Shown here piece after piece: positions 8,797 through 19,916 of a DNA stretch of 35,968 nucleotides. The stretch comes from Symploca sp. SIO3C6 (GTDB lineage: Bacteria; Cyanobacteriota; Cyanobacteriia; Cyanobacteriales; Coleofasciculaceae): contig JAAHHJ010000052.1 in assembly GCA_010692425.1 (NCBI GenBank), positions 1 to 35,968 on the forward strand. The letters run 5' to 3'. The position numbers and the translations under genes were made by a program. Each line of letters begins with the position of its first letter. The stretch's first letter is position 1. The notes under the pieces are model-generated. The model was not told the origin of the DNA. It saw only the letters and a program-made list of their open reading frames with translations, and ran no database searches.

Positions 8797-10349
8797 ATTT
8801 AGCTTCTCCTGAGCAAACGACTCTTAACAAATACCTTTAAAGCAAGCAGCTTCTGCACTAGGTACATAGCTTCTCTGAAAACCTGACCAGGAAGAGAGTT
8901 TAGATAATGATACTTCGTCCTCAAGGCTAAAGCACCTCAAAAATTCTTTCCCTTCAATGATTAAAATTCTAGCTTGCATCCACACGCAATCTTCGAGTAT
9001 TTATATTCACATTAGCTTCAATGACCTAACCTAACCTTCGCTTTTCTGATGAAGAAGTTTAACCATTTAAGAAACCTGGACTAGGGGCAGTGCTAGAGAT
9101 GATTTTGCCCTGTGAGCAAAGGTCGGCAAACGACTTGCGGTAATTTGACATCAGCACGAAGCCGAGACAAGTAAAAGCAAAAACAAATTCCGCCATTGTG
9201 ACTAGTCCATTTTGTCTCCTAAGTGAAAAAATTTCGTTGATCAATTCTGCTTAGGTATCTGAACATTACCATACCTATATATCCTATATATATTGACATA
9301 CTACTTGTATTATCTTCATTTTCGCAACAGTGTGGATCTCTGAATTTCAACAAGTTCAGTAGCTGTTCCCCGTTAGGTTCAAGGATTTAAGTTAAGGGAA
9401 ACTTTGTGCCCAGCCGAACACAGATTAGCGCCCCTTAAATACATGGGTAATATCCTAATCCCTTATCGTATAGGCAGAGTACCACTAAAGACACAGCTTA
9501 AATTTGGTTTGTCGAGCTTATTATACGTTTACATCTCTATTTAAGCACAAAGCAAGTGTTTCACCTGCATTTGTCAGTCAAGGTTGCACCTCAAAATGGA
9601 CTAGGTTCATTACCAGCAGAGGGTTTGATGTCGATCCGGTATAAAATCAAATAGCTATAAAGCTATCAAGCATTTCAACCAAGGTTTTCTGCCTATAATG
9701 TTCAGAATATCCCGACTATCTAGTTAAGTCTAGACTTTAGATTATGATTTACTAAATTATTGTTCACATTTGTGGTTTTGATAGATTAGCTAGAGAAAAT
9801 TCATTATAAATTCGAAGCTAAATCTCAAAGGTAAAAATTTTGGGTAATCTCCTGGGAAGAAATAGGGCATGGTACTATATAGTTTTGAGCTACAAGAGTT
9901 TTCCAAGATGGCGGTAGATTTTAAGCCTAGATTTTTAGAATGATAGCTGGAATTTTGTTAAAAACAGTGATTAATTGTCATGTAGGTCAATATTTCCATA
10001 AATCTTCAGAGTTCATAAACAAATAGGGGCTATAAACTGAAAGGCTCTTTATTCTAAACATTAGAGTTTTCTAAAGCTTTGGTAGAGTTAAACTGATGTA
10101 TCTTTACCATGAAGATAATGCTAGTGTTCAGAAATTGAATTATAACAAAAAAATAAACTATTGAGAGTCGAGCAACTGCGTGCTTTCAAGCTTTGGTTAG
10201 GTGAGTTAAAAACTGGGTATGCTTTGTTAAATCTAGAGTTTGGAGCCTGCTGTCAGGCTCTTAATCACATTTTTGATGATTAAACTCTACAATTGGCGGT
10301 TTATTTATGCTAAGCTTGGAGAGCAGTGCTTAAAAGCGCGGAATCAATT
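8797..10349. other. 1.55-kb region without a convincing gene
   Basis: Both strands were read. The only frame above 60 codons (9059-9244, minus) has a hydrophobic middle but no ribosome site at a workable distance. The sequence is AT-rich with short AT runs near 9280-9300 (tatacctatatatcc...). I found no CRISPR, tRNA, recognisable structured RNA or transposase fragment. An uncatalogued small RNA cannot be excluded. Confidence 0.5.
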
Positions 10350-10421
10350 GGGTCGCTAACTCAATGGTAGAGTACTCGGCTTTTAACCGATTAGTTCCGG
10401 GTTCGAGTCCCGGGCGACCCA
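10350..10421 (+). tRNA. trnK: tRNA-Lys (anticodon UUU)
   Basis: The cloverleaf can be folded by hand: acceptor GGGTCGC pairs with GCGACCC at the 3' end, D arm ACTC/GAGT, anticodon loop CTTTTAA giving UUU (lysine), and T arm CCGGG-TTCGAGT-CCCGG, with discriminator A and no encoded CCA. The outermost anticodon-stem pair (C27-T43) is a mismatch; all other stems are intact. The length of 72 is normal for lysine tRNA with a 5-base variable loop. Confidence 0.95.
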
Positions 10422-10588
10422 TATAGGAAGTATAAGAGTTAGCTATTAGGGATATTAGTAATACTTATAGGGTAATCTCCAAAAGATTATTTCCTAGAAG
10501 CTGATAAAGTATCTTAAGATTATTGTAAGAATTAAGCTTGTTTTAACAACTAGCTAACCAAACACCAGAAGTTAGGAGTTCACTATCT

Positions 10589-11668
10589 ATGGCGCTCGTA
10601 CCAATGCGGTTGCTGTTGGAGCACGCGGCTGAGAACGGCTACGGTATTCCAGCTTATAACGTCAATAACATGGAGCAGATCCAGGCAATTATGCAGGCTG
10701 CCGATGAAGCCGATAGCCCAGTGATTTTACAAGCTTCTCGCGGTGCCCGCAAATATGCAGGAGAGAACTTTCTGCGTCATCTGATTATCGCAGCCGTGGA
10801 AACCTATCCCCATCTCCCCATTGCAATGCACCAAGACCACGGCAATAGCCCAGCAACTTGCTACTCTGCTATTCGCCACGGTTTCACCAGCGTTATGATG
10901 GATGGCTCCCTAGAGGCAGATGCTAAGACCCCAGCTAGTTTTGAGTACAATGTCAATGTCACTGCTGAGGTAGTGAAAGTTGCTCACTCTGTTGGCGTCA
11001 GTGTAGAAGGCGAGCTCGGGTGCTTGGGTTCTCTAGAAACTGGCATGGGTGACAAAGAAGATGGTCACGGTGCTGAAGGAAAGCTTTCTCATGATCAGTT
11101 ATTGACCGATCCTGACGAAGCAGTTGACTTTGTTGAGCGCACTCAGGTTGATGCTCTGGCAGTTGCCATTGGGACCAGCCACGGCGCTTACAAATTCACC
11201 CGCAAGCCCACTGGCGAAATCCTTGCCATCAGCCGGATTGAAGAAATTCATAGCCGCTTGCCTAACACACACTTGGTGATGCATGGTTCTTCCTCTGTAC
11301 CGGAAGACCTGATTGCGATCATTAACCAGTACGGTGGCGCAATTCCTGAGACCTACGGCGTGCCTGTTGAAGAAATTCAAAAGGGTATCAAGAGTGGTGT
11401 GCGCAAGGTCAATATTGATACTGACAATCGCTTGGCAATAACTGCTGCAATTCGCGAAGCAGCTGCCAAGGATCCAAAGAATTTTGACCCTCGCCATTTC
11501 CTTAAGCCTTCGATCACATACATGAAGAAAGTTTGCTTAGATCGCTATCAGCAATTTGGTACCGCTGGTAATGCTAGCAAAATCAAGCAGATGACTCTGG
11601 ATGAATTTGCCGCTAAGTATGCTAAAGGCGAGTTAGCTGCTGTTGCTAAGAAGGCTGTGACTGCCTAG
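10589..11668 (+). CDS. fba: Class II fructose-bisphosphate aldolase (Calvin cycle type)
   Basis: This zinc-dependent aldolase interconverts fructose-1,6-bisphosphate with DHAP and glyceraldehyde-3-phosphate, and sedoheptulose-1,7-bisphosphate likewise in the Calvin cycle. The 359-residue product has [18 protein letters not shown] near the N-terminus, the metal and substrate segment MHQDHGNS (catalytic Asp, metal His), [18 protein letters not shown] and MHGSSSVPE, and [11 protein letters not shown] in the C-terminal half, all in the order expected for the CbbA-type class II enzyme. AGGAG about 10 bases before the ATG supports the start. The gene is followed by a strong terminator (11734-11764), so it is probably monocistronic. 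Confidence 0.95.
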   Translation: MALVPMRLLLEHAAENGYGIPAYNVNNMEQIQAIMQAADEADSPVILQASRGARKYAGENFLRHLIIAAVETYPHLPIAMHQDHGNSPATCYSAIRHGFTSVMMDGSLEADAKTPASFEYNVNVTAEVVKVAHSVGVSVEGELGCLGSLETGMGDKEDGHGAEGKLSHDQLLTDPDEAVDFVERTQVDALAVAIGTSHGAYKFTRKPTGEILAISRIEEIHSRLPNTHLVMHGSSSVPEDLIAIINQYGGAIPETYGVPVEEIQKGIKSGVRKVNIDTDNRLAITAAIREAAAKDPKNFDPRHFLKPSITYMKKVCLDRYQQFGTAGNASKIKQMTLDEFAAKYAKGELAAVAKKAVTA

Positions 11669-11733
11669 TCTTTGAGCCAAGATTCATCAAAGGTGTGGGC
11701 TAATAAGCTCTCTCCTGTAGCAAATTAATTTTA

Positions 11734-11764
11734 CGGGTAGCTTCAATAGCTATCCGATTTTTTT
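11734..11764 (+). terminator. Rho-independent terminator of the aldolase gene
   Basis: CGGGTAGCT, loop TCAAT, AGCTATCCG (one G-T pair) forms a 9-bp stem followed by A and seven Ts. It begins 66 bases after the aldolase stop. Confidence 0.85.
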
Positions 11765-11894
11765 ACAGATAGAAAATGGGAACACACCTGCTTCAGCCGT
11801 GAGAGTGTCAAAATATTAGGACTTAGACAACACTATCTTGAAACCCTAGTAAATTACTACGGTCTCAGTAAAACAAGGGTGAGGAGGCAATTCT

Positions 11895-13985
11895 ATGAGA
11901 GGGATAGAGTCGATCACATTAGTACTAATTATTGCACTTGCGGAACTGATGATGAGTAACCCAGCTTCTAGTCAACAGGAAAATCAATTTCTAGCCAACA
12001 GTATTGTTAACTATACAAAAAATAACGACTATTTAGAAAAACTTCCGCCCTTAATTGAGAGGGAGGTTTTCTTTGGTAATCCCCAAATTGCTAACGCTAA
12101 GCTTTCGCCTGATGGCAAGTTCTTGGCTTTTCAGAAGCCCTTCCAAGGTGTACTTAATGTCTGGGTTAAACGCCTTGAAGAACCTTTTGAGCAAGCTCAT
12201 CCGGTGACAGCTGATCCCAATAGACCAATACCTTTTTACTTTTGGAGTAGAGATGGGCGCTACATTCTCTACGGTCAAGATCAAGGTGGCAATGAGAATT
12301 TTCATATCTATGCTGTCGATCCTACTGCCAATGTAGCAATAAAGGATTCAGCTCCCCGAGCACGTGACCTGACACCTTTCAATGATATTCAGGCTCGTAT
12401 CTACGCCCGACCTAAAGCCACACCAAATCACATTATCGTAGGTCTCAATGACCGTAATCCTAAATTACACGATGTTTATCGTTTGAATCTGAGTACGGGG
12501 GAACGGGAGATACTTTTGGAAAATGAACAGAATGTTGCTAATTGGAGTACAGATCTTGAAGGCAATATTCGCTTAGGGATACGCCAGACAGATGACGGCG
12601 GTACAGAAATTTTGCGCGTTCAGGGAAAAGATTTAGAATCTGTATATACTTGCAACTTTGAGGAAAGTTGCTCTCCCCTACGCTTTCACAAAGATGGCAA
12701 GCGTGTCTACATGATTACTAATAAAGGAGATAATGTAGATACTACTCGTCTTGTGCTGTTTAATCCCGCTAGTAAAGATAGCGAATTAGTGGATGTGGAT
12801 CCGCAGCAGTCAGTTGATTTCGGTGGAGCAATTTTTTCACAGGCAACAGATGATTTAATTGCGACCTACTATATTGGCGATCGCTTGCGCATTTATGCTC
12901 AGAATGAAGAAACTGCCAGAGATCTTGCCTTACTCAAGGAAGAATTACCAGAAGGGGATTTTTATTTCGATTCGGCTACAAATGATGATCAACTGGTGCT
13001 GGTGAAGGTTAGCAGAGATATTGATCCTGGCTCTACCTACCTCTTCAACCGCAAGACTCGCCAGCTCGAAAAGCTCTACGAATCACGTCCAGAGCTACCT
13101 AGCCAACATCTAGCTGCCATGAACCCACTACGCTATCAGAGCCGAGATGGTTTAGAGATTCCAGCATACCTAACAATTCCTAAAGGGGTTGAGCCTAAAC
13201 ACCTCCCTGTTGTCATCTTTCCTCACGGTGGTCCCTGGGCTCGCGATGAGTGGGGCTACGATCCTATAGTTCAGTTTCTAGCCAACCGAGGCTATGCTGT
13301 GTTTCAGCCTAATTTCCGAGGCTCCACAGGCTACGGTAAAGCCTTCCTCAATGCTGGTAATCAGGAATGGGGGACAGGGGCAATGCAGCATGATATTAGT
13401 GATGGGGTGAAGTATTTGATTGCTCAAGGTATTGCTGACCCAGACAAGATTGCTATCTTTGGGGCTTCTTATGGAGGTTATGCGACTTTAGCAGGTTTGG
13501 CTTTTACCCCAGAGCTTTATACTACGGGAATTTCCTACGTTGGACCTTCAAACATTTTGACGCTGCTGAGGGCGATTCCACCCTACTGGGGACCAATCAA
13601 AAAAATCTTTAAAGTGCGTGTGGGTGATTTAGAAGATCCTGAAGATCGGATTCGCCTGCGTCGGCAATCCCCTCTGTTTGCTGCCCAACAAATTAAAGCA
13701 CCGTTGCTGGTGATTCAGGGAGCAAATGACCCTCGTGTCAAACAGGTAGAGTCTGATCAGATTGTCGTTGCTTTGCGAGATTTAGGTCGCCAAGTGAAGT
13801 ATTTGGTTGCACCAGATGAGGGACATGGATTTAGACAGGAAACCAATCGTTTAGCCGTAACAGCAGCTATAGAGGAATTTTTAGCCCGTCAACTTGGTGG
13901 ACGTCAGCAAGAATCAATATCACCAGAAATTAAAGCTAGGTTAGAAGCTTTAACGGTAGATGTTGATAGTGTCAGTACACCTTAG
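11895..13985 (+). CDS. Secreted S9-family (prolyl oligopeptidase-type) serine peptidase
   Basis: The 696-residue protein starts with a signal peptide (hydrophobic SITLVLIIALAELMM, likely cleavage near NPASS-Q), so it acts in the periplasm or outside. A long beta-propeller region (about 55-410) shows repeated SPDGKFLAF and SRDGRYILYG blades. It is followed by an alpha/beta-hydrolase catalytic domain: FPHGGPWARD (oxyanion region), GASYGGYA with nucleophile Ser525, Asp612 in QGANDPRVK and His644 in DEGHGFRQE, a complete triad. This is the acylaminoacyl-peptidase/dipeptidyl-peptidase branch of S9; the substrate is short peptides by family precedent. GAGGAGG 8 bases before the ATG defines the start. 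It converges with chrA with only 27 bases between stops. Confidence 0.88.
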   Translation: MRGIESITLVLIIALAELMMSNPASSQQENQFLANSIVNYTKNNDYLEKLPPLIEREVFFGNPQIANAKLSPDGKFLAFQKPFQGVLNVWVKRLEEPFEQAHPVTADPNRPIPFYFWSRDGRYILYGQDQGGNENFHIYAVDPTANVAIKDSAPRARDLTPFNDIQARIYARPKATPNHIIVGLNDRNPKLHDVYRLNLSTGEREILLENEQNVANWSTDLEGNIRLGIRQTDDGGTEILRVQGKDLESVYTCNFEESCSPLRFHKDGKRVYMITNKGDNVDTTRLVLFNPASKDSELVDVDPQQSVDFGGAIFSQATDDLIATYYIGDRLRIYAQNEETARDLALLKEELPEGDFYFDSATNDDQLVLVKVSRDIDPGSTYLFNRKTRQLEKLYESRPELPSQHLAAMNPLRYQSRDGLEIPAYLTIPKGVEPKHLPVVIFPHGGPWARDEWGYDPIVQFLANRGYAVFQPNFRGSTGYGKAFLNAGNQEWGTGAMQHDISDGVKYLIAQGIADPDKIAIFGASYGGYATLAGLAFTPELYTTGISYVGPSNILTLLRAIPPYWGPIKKIFKVRVGDLEDPEDRIRLRRQSPLFAAQQIKAPLLVIQGANDPRVKQVESDQIVVALRDLGRQVKYLVAPDEGHGFRQETNRLAVTAAIEEFLARQLGGRQQESISPEIKARLEALTVDVDSVSTP

Positions 13986-14012
13986 TATGAGTGAGGAATA
14001 ATTATAATTTGC

Positions 14013-15275
<1,263 letters not shown>

Positions 15276-15329
15276 CTACTATTTTATCTATAGTCACCCT
15301 ATAGGGTAATTACTTTTAGGGATATTCTA

Positions 15330-15344
15330 TAAACTGGATTTGGT
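15330..15344. repeat. Half-site related to the 2681-2789 element
   Basis: TAAACTGGATTTGGT differs at one base from the right terminal repeat of the MITE-like element at 2681-2789. It lies 6 bases before the isomerase ATG. No partner repeat is visible within 150 bases, so it looks like a remnant. Confidence 0.35.
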
Positions 15345-15350
15345 CTTACT

Positions 15351-15851
15351 ATGAAGATTGTGTTAGGAGCCGATTCTTATGGATTCAATCTTAAGGAAGC
15401 TGTTAAGCAGCACCTACTTAACAAAAGGATAGAAGTAGAAGATATAGGTATTAACGACCACGAGGATCAAACGCCTTACTATCAAACTGCCTCGGAGGTA
15501 GCTCAGCGAGTGGGAAGCCAGCAAGCCAAAAGAGGTATCTTAGTGTGCGGTACTGGCATGGGAATGGCTATCATTGCCAACAAGCACCCTAGTGTCTACG
15601 CAGCAGTTTGTGAAAACACTAAAGCGGCTATTCAATCCCGCTCCATCAATAACTCCAATGTTCTTACTCTAGGAGGGTTTGTCACTCCACCGGAAGTAGC
15701 GATAGAGATTGTTGATACTTGGCTAACCACTGAGTTTAAGTTCGGATGGGAGCCACAAATTCAGCAATGGCTGGAAAACTCGATGAAGGATATTACTATT
15801 TTGGAGAATCAGCAGTTTGGCAGTGTTGAAAGTCAATCCGGACAGAACTAA
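15351..15851 (+). CDS. RpiB/LacA/LacB-family sugar-phosphate isomerase
   Basis: The 166-residue product has the RpiB/LacAB fold: MKIVLGADSYGFNLKEAV, a DIGIND turn, YYQTASEVAQRV, and the catalytic-cysteine loop GILVCGTGMGMAIIANK (Cys66), then NVLTLGGF. Family members interconvert aldose and ketose phosphates. Two usual RpiB histidines are replaced: the GSDHAG motif reads GADSYG (Ser9), and the RxHNDANVL segment reads RSINNSNVL (Asn100). Ribose-5-phosphate may therefore not be the substrate; galactose-6-phosphate or tetrulose-phosphate type reactions are alternatives. The start ATG immediately follows a repeat half-site and no Shine-Dalgarno is obvious. The gene stands alone. Confidence 0.82.
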   Translation: MKIVLGADSYGFNLKEAVKQHLLNKRIEVEDIGINDHEDQTPYYQTASEVAQRVGSQQAKRGILVCGTGMGMAIIANKHPSVYAAVCENTKAAIQSRSINNSNVLTLGGFVTPPEVAIEIVDTWLTTEFKFGWEPQIQQWLENSMKDITILENQQFGSVESQSGQN

Positions 15852-16200
15852 AAGTTTCCCTGTTGAATCCAGTTAAACAAATTCTTCATCTCTTTTTTTC
15901 CTATTTACTCAAATGCGCTTCCCGGGGTGGTAGAAAAACTTGAATTTTTCCTACCTATACTGGCTATTTCATGACTTTTATTCAGAAAAAGATACCTCTA
16001 CCTAAATAAGATGAAAGTATCGAGAACAAACAACTATAGATATTGCCTTGGATGGTGCTTCAAGGGAAGTAGTAATCAACTGCTAGCACAGGCTCAAATA
16101 GGGTTTAAGTCTATAATTAGTACAGCTAAGTTTAGTTTTTAAAAAACCTAGAAGCTACCGTCAATTGCTGCAGTTGTTGTCTTGTGTAGATAGGGTACTA
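15852..16200. other. Intergenic, no gene seen
   Basis: About 349 bases between the convergent isomerase and TerB-like genes. I see no ORF of credible composition, no clear terminator and no repeat. Confidence 0.4.
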
Positions 16201-16707
16201 CTAAATATCTTCACCAGGTATACCTTCAGAACCCCACCAGATTTTGAGACTTTTCTCTCTAAACGCCTTTTCTTCTGCGTAGAGGTTTTCTAGTTCTATG
16301 ATCTTGGCTTCAGAAATTCCTAGCTTAGCAGCCATCTTGCGAATGGTTGCTTTTTCTCCCTCGCTGTATTCGTCATCAGCAGCTGAAGCCTGGATTGCTT
16401 CGTAGATTAGGACATAACGCCCTTTTTTGGCGAGGGGATCACTAAATATAAGTTTGTCGATGTCATCAGTTGAACTGGTTCCATCATAAGTTCTCAGTTC
16501 ATTTATTTGACTTTCACTCATTTGAGGATGATAAGTTATGGCATGACCAATAACCCAATCCCGCTCCGCTGGTGTCAATTTTCCATCCCCATTGGCACAA
16601 AGCAGAAGCGCCTTGTACCAAATTACAGCTGTCTCATTAGGGAGAACTTTTGTTATGCCGTAACGTTGGGTCTTAATCCAGGGTGCTGGTTCGTATACTT
16701 CATACAT
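16201..16707 (-). CDS. TerB-like (tellurite resistance/DUF533-type) protein
   Basis: The product (168 residues from MYEVYEPAPW) is all-helical and contains two repeats typical of TerB-like domains: LLLCANGDGKLTPAERDWVI (about residues 35-54) and AIQASAADDEYSEGEKATIRKMAAKLGIS (about 105-133), with acidic clusters that may bind a divalent metal. TerB proteins are found in stress and phage-defence contexts, but here there are no other ter genes. The frame extends ten codons further to 16737, but AGAGG about 10 bases before the ATG at 16707 supports the shorter form. It is soluble and divergent from the methyltransferase gene. Function is unknown. Confidence 0.68.
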   Translation of the reverse strand: MYEVYEPAPWIKTQRYGITKVLPNETAVIWYKALLLCANGDGKLTPAERDWVIGHAITYHPQMSESQINELRTYDGTSSTDDIDKLIFSDPLAKKGRYVLIYEAIQASAADDEYSEGEKATIRKMAAKLGISEAKIIELENLYAEEKAFREKSLKIWWGSEGIPGEDI

Positions 16708-16889
16708 TGCTATGATCCTCTTTTGGCAAACTTCCAATTAGTATATGACAATATAGGTGAACAAAAAAAATCATAAGGATTGCTAATGTAAACTTTATTT
16801 TTTAACCAAATGGCAGAAATTGCTATCTGATTCCAAGAAATTAGTACAGAACTTAGTGAAGTTTAAATTGAGGCTTTTCTAAACTACAG

Positions 16890-17549
16890 ATGAGTATAAA
16901 TAAAAACTCCAGGAAATATGCACCAGCAACAGAGCGCAATCGTGAACCCATACTTGAAGTTCTTAAGCATGTATTGCCCCCCCATGGTACTGTTTTAGAA
17001 GTAGCCAGTGGTACTGGTGAACATGCAGTATTTTTTGCTCCACGCTTGAGCCCACGCCAATGGTTGCCCTCGGACTTTGATCCTCAATTACGCGCTAGCA
17101 TTGCTGCTTGGCGTAATTACCAACCTACAGAAAATCTTTATCCGCCTCTTGAACTTGATGCAAGTGCTTCAGTTTGGCCAGTGGAGGCTGAAGCATTACT
17201 AGAGTTAGAAAATAACTTTGATTTTGATCAATACCCCTTGAATGCTATTGTAAATATCAATATGATTCACATCTCACCCTGGTCAACTTGCTTGGGACTG
17301 GTGGCGGGTGCGGGTAGGATTCTCCCCACAGGTGGTATTCTCTATTTGTATGGTCCCTTTAAACAGGGAGGAAAGCACACCTCACAGAGTAATGTGGCTT
17401 TTGATCGGGCCTTACGCTCTCAGAATCGGGGGTGGGGAGTGCGCGACTTAGGTGATGTTGTGGCAGCAGCACAGGCACAAAACTTAACTTTTTTACAGAC
17501 TTATCAGATGCCTGCTAATAATTTATCTGTGGTCTTTCAATACCAATAA
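16890..17549 (+). CDS. DUF938 SAM-dependent methyltransferase-like protein
   Basis: The 219-residue protein matches DUF938, a class I methyltransferase-like family. Visible are YAPATERNREPILEVL at the N-terminus, SAM motif I as VLEVASGTGEHAVFFA (about residues 36-51), LPSDFDPQLRASIAAW as the motif II region, NINMIHISPW as the motif IV region, and ILYLYGPFKQGG near the C-terminal strand. The substrate is unknown. The length is normal for the family and the start gives the conserved ATERNREPI segment. It is followed on the same strand by the YjbQ gene after about 140 bases, so co-transcription is possible but not evident. Confidence 0.85.
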   Translation: MSINKNSRKYAPATERNREPILEVLKHVLPPHGTVLEVASGTGEHAVFFAPRLSPRQWLPSDFDPQLRASIAAWRNYQPTENLYPPLELDASASVWPVEAEALLELENNFDFDQYPLNAIVNINMIHISPWSTCLGLVAGAGRILPTGGILYLYGPFKQGGKHTSQSNVAFDRALRSQNRGWGVRDLGDVVAAAQAQNLTFLQTYQMPANNLSVVFQYQ

Positions 17550-17688
17550 GTTATTGGTTATTTAAAAAGCAGAATAAAGTTAAAGTAAGGAGTAAGAAAT
17601 ATAAACTCTCATATCGTTGTTTATTACCGATTAACAGTTGATTATTTTGCTTAAAAGTAAAATTTATACTAGTTTTTCAGATTAACAG

Positions 17689-18126
17689 ATGTCAATAATT
17701 AATGAATTAATTGAAGTAGACACAGAAAAGGGAATTAGTATTTATAATATTACCCCTCAAATTGTTAATGTTATTCAAACAAACAACATTAATAACGGTC
17801 AAGTTATAATATTTTCCAGGCACACAACTACAGCTCTAGCGATTAATGAAAATGAAGAAAGATTACTCGAAGACGTTAAAGCATATCTGAGAAAATTAGC
17901 TCCTGAATCAGATAAATATCTGCACAATGACCTTCATCTTAGAGATGTTCCTCCTGACGAGCCAATAAATGCCCACTCCCACCTGATGGCAATGACCTTA
18001 AGTACTAGTGAAGTTATCCCGATCTTTAATGGTAAATTGGCTCTAGGCACTTGGCAATCAGTATTGTTATTTGAGTTAGATGGACCCAGAAAGCGGACTG
18101 TGTTTGTCCAAATTAGCGGACAATGA
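17689..18126 (+). CDS. YjbQ/UPF0047 family protein
   Basis: The 145-residue product is a typical YjbQ protein (UPF0047, annotated as secondary thiamine-phosphate synthase). Signature segments are FSRHTTTALAINENEE (about 43-58), YLHNDLHLRDVPPDEPINAHSHLMAM (about 84-109) with the conserved His residues, and LALGTWQSVLLFELDGPRKR (about 116-135). Some homologues show weak thiamine-phosphate synthase activity, but the physiological role is unsettled. The length is complete for the family. The 5' part is AT-rich. It converges with the carboxypeptidase gene, with 8 bases between stops. Confidence 0.88.
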   Translation: MSIINELIEVDTEKGISIYNITPQIVNVIQTNNINNGQVIIFSRHTTTALAINENEERLLEDVKAYLRKLAPESDKYLHNDLHLRDVPPDEPINAHSHLMAMTLSTSEVIPIFNGKLALGTWQSVLLFELDGPRKRTVFVQISGQ

Positions 18127-18134
18127 AATCTTGC

Positions 18135-19193
18135 TCAAATAACTGCAGACTCTAGCATCTTGATAATTCCCTTATTGGCATCAATTTCAACCTTGACACC
18201 CACTGGTACAGTAAACTTATCTCGGACATGACCAATCATCGAGCCATACCAAGCTGGAATACCTAAAGGCTTAATATGATCCGACAACACCTGTGCTAGA
18301 GTCAGTGAAGGTTTACCATCATCCCCTTCGGTACAATTAGTGCATTTACCAAAAATAAAACCTGACACCTGTTCTAAAATTCCTGCTAATTTTAGTTGAG
18401 TCAAAAGTCGGTCTATGCGGTAAAAGTCCTCTCCAATATCTTCCACAAACAAGATCGTATTTTTCCAATTTGGCAGATAAGAAGAACCTACCATTGCTGC
18501 GAGTACTGACAAATTACCTCCCACCAAACGACCATTTGCTTTACCGCTGGTAATCGTTTCTACAGGCGTGGAAAAAGAATTTTGCAGCTTTGCCGCTTCT
18601 CCATTAAACAAAATCCGCTGCACATAATTTATCGAAAATGGGTTCCATGTGGATGTTCCCATTGGACCATGAAATGTAACCAACTGACTGCAGGTATAAA
18701 TTGCCAACACCAGTGAGGTAATATCGCTATAGCCAAGAATAATTTTAGGATTTTGGTGGATAAGATCATAATCAAGTAGTGGTAAAATTCGATTGCTTCC
18801 CCAACCACCTCCCATTGTTAGCAATGCCTTAACCGAGGTATCAGCAAACATAGCATTAATATCAGCAGCACGATTAGCATCTTGCCCCGCAAGATAACCG
18901 TACTCCTTGAGGATATGTGTTCCGTATTTAACTTTTAATCCCAATTTTGATAATACTTGTGTAAAATCGTTAACGTCTTCTTTTTCAACAGGACTAGCAG
19001 GACTAACTAGTCCTACAGTATCGCCAATTTTGAGGCGGCTTGGTTTGAGTATAGTTGATGGAGATTGATTGCTGCTGGCTAAAACTGGTAACTGAGTGGC
19101 TAGCACAGTTGAACCCGCCAATCGCAAAAATTGGCGACGATTAACACTAAAATTAGTACCTAAAGTGCTATGGCATCTGACAAGCTTGCCCAA
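18135..19193 (-). CDS. LD-carboxypeptidase (peptidase family S66), Tat-exported
   Basis: The protein (352 residues) is an S66 serine carboxypeptidase, the family of LdcA, which trims L,D-bonded D-Ala from cell-wall peptides, and MccF. The N-terminus has a twin-arginine signal (NRRQFLRLAG followed by a hydrophobic stretch ending PVLASS), so it should be exported folded. Catalytic motifs: LTMGGGWGSNRILPLLDYD, nucleophile Ser in ILGYSDITSL, Glu in FVEDIGEDFYRIDR, and His in GSMIGHVRDKF. The start is TTG, supported by GGAGG six bases upstream. It lies alone between convergent and divergent neighbours. Confidence 0.87.
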   Translation of the reverse strand: MGKLVRCHSTLGTNFSVNRRQFLRLAGSTVLATQLPVLASSNQSPSTILKPSRLKIGDTVGLVSPASPVEKEDVNDFTQVLSKLGLKVKYGTHILKEYGYLAGQDANRAADINAMFADTSVKALLTMGGGWGSNRILPLLDYDLIHQNPKIILGYSDITSLVLAIYTCSQLVTFHGPMGTSTWNPFSINYVQRILFNGEAAKLQNSFSTPVETITSGKANGRLVGGNLSVLAAMVGSSYLPNWKNTILFVEDIGEDFYRIDRLLTQLKLAGILEQVSGFIFGKCTNCTEGDDGKPSLTLAQVLSDHIKPLGIPAWYGSMIGHVRDKFTVPVGVKVEIDANKGIIKMLESAVI

Positions 19194-19399
19194 TTTATAC
19201 CTCCAAGAAGTAGGCTAAATTTAGAGTTGTAGTTAGATTAGTATTAGAATTTACCAGGAGTTGTCAAGGTTTTTAAGCATCTGTGACTAACTACCCTGAA
19301 TTAATCTTTTATTTTAGGTAAATTCTGTCATTTTCTAGATAGAGGTATTATCTATCATCTCTCTATCCACCCCCTGAACATCCACTATCATCCGTAGCT

Positions 19400-19876
19400 A
19401 TGCAACTTCAGAGATTCTGTTTATTCTTGGGCATCCGGGCAACAACTATCACTCTACTACTACTAGCAGCCACTTCTTCCTCAGCTAAACAGCCTCAAGT
19501 GAGGGTTGTCTTATCAGAATTCCCTAAATCTTCATTGGCATCCTCTGCACTCAAGGAGCAAGAAGCAGAAACTTCAGATAACATAGATTCTCAGAAAGCA
19601 TTAGCCCTACATCTGCAAGAAATTGGAGCTAAGATGTATGGTGCCTACTGGTGCCCTTACTGTAAACAACAGAAGCAGTTGTTTGGTAAAGCCTTTGACG
19701 AAATCAATTACATTGAGTGCGATCCTAAAGGGGATAACCCCCAGCCAGAGCTTTGTCGAAGTGCTGGCATTACCGGCTTTCCCACTTGGGAAATTAAAGA
19801 TCAACTCTATCCAGGCTTACATTCCTTGGAAGAATTAGCTGATCTATCAGAGTATCAAGGCGATCGCAATTTTTAA
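19400..19876 (+). CDS. Thioredoxin-like CPYC protein (VKOR-type C-terminal domain)
   Basis: The 158-residue protein has an N-terminal signal or anchor (FLGIRATTITLLLLAATSSSA) and a thioredoxin-like domain with the redox motif MYGAYWCPYCKQQKQLFGKA, then INYIECDPKG and the cis-Pro loop GITGFPTWEI. This arrangement matches the thioredoxin domain fused to VKOR in cyanobacteria, but here it is free-standing, and the VKOR membrane domain is absent. It probably acts in the thylakoid lumen or periplasm as a disulfide carrier. The ccdA gene begins 40 bases later on the same strand, suggesting that CcdA keeps this protein reduced. Confidence 0.82.
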   Translation: MQLQRFCLFLGIRATTITLLLLAATSSSAKQPQVRVVLSEFPKSSLASSALKEQEAETSDNIDSQKALALHLQEIGAKMYGAYWCPYCKQQKQLFGKAFDEINYIECDPKGDNPQPELCRSAGITGFPTWEIKDQLYPGLHSLEELADLSEYQGDRNF

Positions 19877-19916
19877 GTAGTAATCTATCGATACTTAAGA
19901 TTGACTTAGCCTTAAG

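Noticed and set aside
9059-9244. 61-codon minus-strand frame with a hydrophobic middle (MAEFVFAFTCLGFVLMSNYR)
   Set aside because: AGGAG lies about 19 bases before the internal ATG, too far to support it; no homologue recognised. Might still be a small membrane protein.
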